From Deltaproteobacteria bacterium (GTDB lineage: Bacteria; JADJOY01), in contig JADJOY010000014.1 of NCBI GenBank assembly GCA_016713535.1, forward strand, positions 244,604 to 308,603: a stretch of DNA of 64,000 nt. The letters run 5' to 3'. A program made the translations under genes and the position numbers. Each line of letters opens with the position of its first letter. The first letter of the stretch is position 1. Positions 60,870-64,000 of the stretch are shown here, in pieces. The notes below the pieces were generated by a model, which saw only the letters and a program-made list of their open reading frames with translations, made no database searches and was not told the origin of the DNA.

Positions 60870-62972
60870 ATGATCCACCGCTTCGAGATCGACCTCGCCG
60901 GTCGCACGTTCTCGATCGAGACCGGCCGCATGGCCAAGCAGGCCGACGGCGCGGTGTTGTGCCGCTACGGCGAGACGATGGTGCTGGTGGCCGTGGCCGC
61001 GGCCAAGGACGCCAAGCCGGGCGTCGACTTCCTGCCGCTCACCGTCGACTACCGCGAGATGACGTACGCGGCAGGCAAGATCCCGGGCGGCTTCTTCAAG
61101 CGCGAGGGGCGTCCCACCGAGAAGGAGATCCTGACCGCGCGGCTCATCGACCGTCCGATCCGTCCGCTCTTCCCCGAGGGGTTCAACTTCGAGCTCCAGG
61201 TGCACTGCATCGTGCTCTCGGCGGACAAGGACAACGACCCCGACACCGTCGCGCTGATCGGCACCTCGGCGGCGCTGATGCTCTCCGGCATCCCGTTCCA
61301 GGGCCCCATCGCGGGCATCCGCGTGGGTCGCATCAACGGCAAGCTGGTGCTCAACCCGAAGGTGTCGACCCTCGGCGAGAGCGACCTCAACATGGTCGTG
61401 GCGGGTGGCCGCAAGGGCATCACCATGGTCGAGGGCGGTGGCAAGGAGGTGACGGAGGACGTGCTCCTCGAGGCCCTCTTCCACGCCCAGGACGCGCTCC
61501 AGGCCCTCCTCGACATGCAGGACCAGCTGCGCGCCGCCGCCGCCAAGCCGGTACGGGCGTTCGTGCCGCCGTCCCGCGACGAGGCGCTGATCGCCCGCGT
61601 CCACGCCGTGGGGACCGCTGGATACATGGAAGCCGTCCGCATCCCCGCCAAGCACGAGCGCGCCGAGCGCTTCAGCGCCGTGAAGCGCGCGGTGCTCGAG
61701 GCGCTCTCGGCCCAGTTCCCGGACCGCGAGAAGGAGATCAAGGCCGAGCTCGAGGAGCTCAAGTACCAGGTGGTGCGGAAGTTCATGCGCGACGAGAAGA
61801 TCCGTCTCGATGGACGCGGCCTCACCGACATCCGCCCGATCAGCTCCGAGGTCGCGCTGCTGCCGCGCACCCACGGCTCGGCGCTCTTCACCCGCGGCGA
61901 GACCCAGGCGCTCGCGATCTCGACCCTCGGCTCGTCGCGCGACGAGCAGCGTGTCGAGGCGCTCTCCGGCGAGTCCTTCAAGCGCTTCATGCTGCACTAC
62001 AAGTTCCCGCCCTTCAGCGTCGGCGAGGTCCGCCCGATCCGCGGACCGTCGCGGCGCGAGATCGGCCACGGCGCGCTCGCCGAGCGCGCGCTGGCGGCGG
62101 TGATCCCGAGCGAGGACGAGTTTCCGTACACGATCCGCATCGTGTCCGAGGTCCTCGAGTCGAACGGCTCGTCGTCGATGGCCACGGTGTGCGGCGGCTG
62201 CCTGTCGATGATGGACGCGGGCGTGCCCATCGCGGCGCCGGTCGCTGGCATCGCCATGGGCCTCGTCAAGGAAGAGGGCGAGTTCCTGATCCTCTCCGAC
62301 ATCCTCGGTGACGAGGACCACCTGGGCGACATGGACTTCAAGGTCGCCGGCACCGGCAAGGGCATCACCGCGGTGCAGATGGACATCAAGTGCGACGGCC
62401 TCGACAAGAACATCCTGGGCCGCGCGCTGGCGCAGGCTCGCGACGGCCGCATCCACATCCTGAAGAAGATGACCGAGGAGCTGAACGCGCCGCGCGGCCA
62501 GATCTCGCCGTATGCGCCGCGCATCACCTCGATCAGCATCCCGCCCGAGCGCATCAAGGACGTCATCGGCCCGGGCGGCCGCAACATCCGCAAGATCCAG
62601 GACGACACCGGCGCGGTGCTCGAGATCGAGAACGACGGCACCGTGAAGATCTTCGCCGCGGACACGGCCACCGCCGAGCTCGCGATCCAGAAGATCAAGG
62701 CCCACACCCAGGAGGCCGAGATCGGCAAGATCTACCAGGGTGTGGTCCGGCGCATCATGGACTTCGGCGCCTTCGTCGAGATCCTGCCGGGCATCGACGG
62801 GCTGGTGCACATCTCGCAGCTCGCGCCCACCCGCGTCCAGTCCGTCACCGACATCTGCAAGGAAGGCGACAAGATGCTGGTGAAGGTCCTCGACATCGAT
62901 CGCCAGGGGAAGATCCGCTTGAGCCGCAAGGAGGCGATGGCGGAAGAGGGTGATGGGTCGCCCCAGTCCTGA
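60870..62972 (+). CDS. pnp: Polyribonucleotide nucleotidyltransferase (PNPase)
   Basis: 700 residues, full length. Two RNase PH domains (about 10-210 and 315-540; [38 protein letters not shown] and [20 protein letters not shown] with the catalytic Asp pair), an all-helical linker, a KH domain ([20 protein letters not shown]) and a C-terminal S1 domain ([20 protein letters not shown] ... GLVHISQLA). Phosphorolytic 3'-5' RNA decay in the cytoplasm. The ribosome binding site (GAGGAGAC) precedes ATG 60870. It overlaps dut by about 20 bp. Confidence 0.97.
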   Translation: MIHRFEIDLAGRTFSIETGRMAKQADGAVLCRYGETMVLVAVAAAKDAKPGVDFLPLTVDYREMTYAAGKIPGGFFKREGRPTEKEILTARLIDRPIRPLFPEGFNFELQVHCIVLSADKDNDPDTVALIGTSAALMLSGIPFQGPIAGIRVGRINGKLVLNPKVSTLGESDLNMVVAGGRKGITMVEGGGKEVTEDVLLEALFHAQDALQALLDMQDQLRAAAAKPVRAFVPPSRDEALIARVHAVGTAGYMEAVRIPAKHERAERFSAVKRAVLEALSAQFPDREKEIKAELEELKYQVVRKFMRDEKIRLDGRGLTDIRPISSEVALLPRTHGSALFTRGETQALAISTLGSSRDEQRVEALSGESFKRFMLHYKFPPFSVGEVRPIRGPSRREIGHGALAERALAAVIPSEDEFPYTIRIVSEVLESNGSSSMATVCGGCLSMMDAGVPIAAPVAGIAMGLVKEEGEFLILSDILGDEDHLGDMDFKVAGTGKGITAVQMDIKCDGLDKNILGRALAQARDGRIHILKKMTEELNAPRGQISPYAPRITSISIPPERIKDVIGPGGRNIRKIQDDTGAVLEIENDGTVKIFAADTATAELAIQKIKAHTQEAEIGKIYQGVVRRIMDFGAFVEILPGIDGLVHISQLAPTRVQSVTDICKEGDKMLVKVLDIDRQGKIRLSRKEAMAEEGDGSPQS

Positions 62973-63435
62973 CTCCAGCCGCTCTCCGCACGACGTGCCG
63001 GTGCGCGTGCAGCGCGTCCGGCCGTCGTGCAAGGCCCCGCTCCCCCGCTACATGACGGCGGGGGCGGCGGGGATGGACCTCGCCGCCGACCTCGACGATC
63101 CGGTCACGCTCGCACCCGGCGAGCGCCGCGCGATCCCCACCGGCTACGTCTTCGAGATCCCGCACGGCTACGAGCTTCAGATCCGTCCGCGCTCGGGGCT
63201 CGCCCTCAAGCACGGCATCACGCTCCCCAACAGCCCGGGCACGATCGACAGCGACTACCGGGGCGAGGTGCAGGTGATCCTGCTCAACGCCGGGGCCGAG
63301 CCCTTCGAGGTCACCGCCGCGATGCGGATCGCGCAGGCCGTGCTCGCGCCCGTGGTGCGCGCGGCGCTGATCGAGGTCGACGACCTGAGCCAGACCGAGC
63401 GCGGCGCCGGCGGCTTCGGTCACACGGGAAGCTGA
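62953..63435 (+). CDS. dut: Deoxyuridine 5'-triphosphate nucleotidohydrolase (dUTPase)
   Basis: 160 residues with all five trimeric dUTPase motifs in order: AAGMDLAA (1, catalytic-water Asp context), [12 protein letters not shown] (2), [11 protein letters not shown] (3, uracil-binding hairpin with catalytic Asp), RIAQAV (4) and [12 protein letters not shown] (5, the P-loop-like C-terminal arm). ATG 62953 (or GTG 62950) lies inside the pnp coding end, with AAGAGGG upstream; the overlap implies translational coupling. Converts dUTP to dUMP, keeping uracil out of DNA. Confidence 0.95.
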   Translation: MGRPSPDSSRSPHDVPVRVQRVRPSCKAPLPRYMTAGAAGMDLAADLDDPVTLAPGERRAIPTGYVFEIPHGYELQIRPRSGLALKHGITLPNSPGTIDSDYRGEVQVILLNAGAEPFEVTAAMRIAQAVLAPVVRAALIEVDDLSQTERGAGGFGHTGS

Positions 63436-63483
63436 CCGGAGCCGCGATGCGCCGATCCATCGTTTCTGCACCGTTGCGGAAAC

Positions 63484-63552
63484 GTAGGGGCGGGGCCGGC
63501 CCCCGCCCGCCGGCTGGTGCGCCGCGTGGGCGGCCACAGGGGCCGCCCCTAC
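63484..63552. repeat. GTAG-type REPIN (REP 5 and REP 6, inverted pair)
   Basis: Plus unit: GTAG (63484-63487), GGGCGGGG-CCGGC-CCCCGCCC (perfect 8 bp). Minus unit: GTAG (63552-63549), GGGCGGCC-CCTGT-GGCCGCCC (perfect 8 bp). GTAG ends face outward. It lies between dut and the methyltransferase gene and is the clearest REPIN-like pair in the window. Confidence 0.72.
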
Positions 63553-63586
63553 CCCGGACCGCGACCCGTCCTGAACCGCCGTTCGG

Positions 63587-64000
63587 ATGGACCTCGGCCG
63601 CGTGACGCCCCTCGACCGATTCCACGAGCGGCTGATCGCGAGCCTGGACGCGGGCACGTTCGTGCAGCTCGTGCTCTCCGGCGCCGGCGAGTCCTCCGAA
63701 ACGCCGGAGAAGGCCATCGGCCGCCATGTCGAGCTCAGGCGCGGGCCGGTCGTGTCGTTCACGTTGCGCTTTGCCCGTCGCGACGTGACGGAGAACGTGG
63801 CGCTGGCCGACGTGCCGGGGTGGGTCGCGGCACGCGTCCCGTCGCTCTTCCGCAACGCGCTTCTCGGCACCACCGAGCGTGACTGGCAGCTTCACGTGAG
63901 CGCGGCCGGCGAGGCGCGCCTCGCGGGTCACAGACCGGCGCGGCGGGACGTTCCGCCGGCGAGCCACGACCGCCCCAAGGTGACGTTGATCGACGGTTCC
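63587..64000 (+). CDS. SAM-dependent methyltransferase, N-terminal part (cut by window edge)
   Basis: 138 codons visible from ATG 63587 (a GTG at 63602 is an alternative). The LVLSGAGESSETPEKAIGRH, FARRDVTENVALADVPGW, and LLGTTERDWQLHV segments, and the SHDRPKVTLID end, match the N-terminal extension of a family of class I methyltransferases whose SAM-binding domain would follow beyond the window. That extension is PUA/SPOUT-unrelated and of unknown role. I cannot give the substrate from this part alone. Confidence 0.6.
   Translation, partial: MDLGRVTPLDRFHERLIASLDAGTFVQLVLSGAGESSETPEKAIGRHVELRRGPVVSFTLRFARRDVTENVALADVPGWVAARVPSLFRNALLGTTERDWQLHVSAAGEARLAGHRPARRDVPPASHDRPKVTLIDGS

Overview
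This window reads as chromosomal DNA of a very GC-rich Gram-negative bacterium, probably of the Myxococcota / 'deltaproteobacteria' / Binatota type, and probably a metagenome-derived or lightly polished assembly. Grounds are an outer-membrane porin, many lipobox-bearing secreted proteins, PAS and hybrid histidine kinases, VCBS/FG-GAP lipoproteins, a beta-helix plus diheme cytochrome c protein, and the rpsO-pnp-dut housekeeping block. No tRNA, rRNA, CRISPR array, prophage or transposase was seen.

Layout. 1-6 kb: a PAS histidine kinase (cut by the left edge), a class C beta-lactamase-like hydrolase, an SGNH hydrolase, a glutathione S-transferase and two tandem PAS-like/CxWC proteins. 6.2-15.4 kb: an SPFH/zinc-ribbon protein, a double DUF4178 protein, a small membrane protein, DUF350, a membrane-fused spermidine synthase, a Tat lipoprotein FAD oxidoreductase and a polytopic membrane protein, followed by a convergent HEAT-like gene. 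This is the most coherent system in the window and looks like a polyamine / membrane-stress module. 15.4-23.5 kb: a DCC thioredoxin-like protein, a beta-helix + diheme cytochrome lipoprotein, a B12-binding radical SAM enzyme, an unknown Cys-containing protein and an RNB exoribonuclease. 23.5-31 kb: a hybrid kinase, a coiled-coil protein, a MazE-type antitoxin with a wrecked MazF, a CoA-associated phosphotransferase, an acyl-CoA dehydrogenase and a histidine phosphatase. 31-42.3 kb: lipoproteins (HEAT, M23 peptidase, glycosidase-like, LpqC-like esterase, beta-propeller/phosphoesterase), a VKOR fused to three thioredoxin folds, a porin and an ICMT-like methyltransferase. 42.4-50 kb: two cupredoxin-like secreted proteins ahead of a hybrid sensor kinase, SlyD-like FKBP, a desaturase, a SAM methyltransferase and a TlpA-like redoxin. 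50.3-60.1 kb: three tandem VCBS/FG-GAP lipoproteins of visibly lower GC. 60.3-64 kb: rpsO, pnp, dut and the start of a methyltransferase gene.

Two sequence-level themes run through the window. First, at least fifteen genes carry a single-base frameshift, usually beside a C/G homopolymer, and two genes are split by near-pure G/C insertions (18804-19172 and about 57774-57925) exactly where a homologue or paralogue is continuous. These are most economically assembly or sequencing errors, so most 'broken' genes here are probably intact in the organism. Second, the gaps between genes hold a family of short hairpins preceded by GTAG or GGAG, singly or as inverted pairs, which look like REP/REPIN elements; no matching REP-associated transposase lies in the window.
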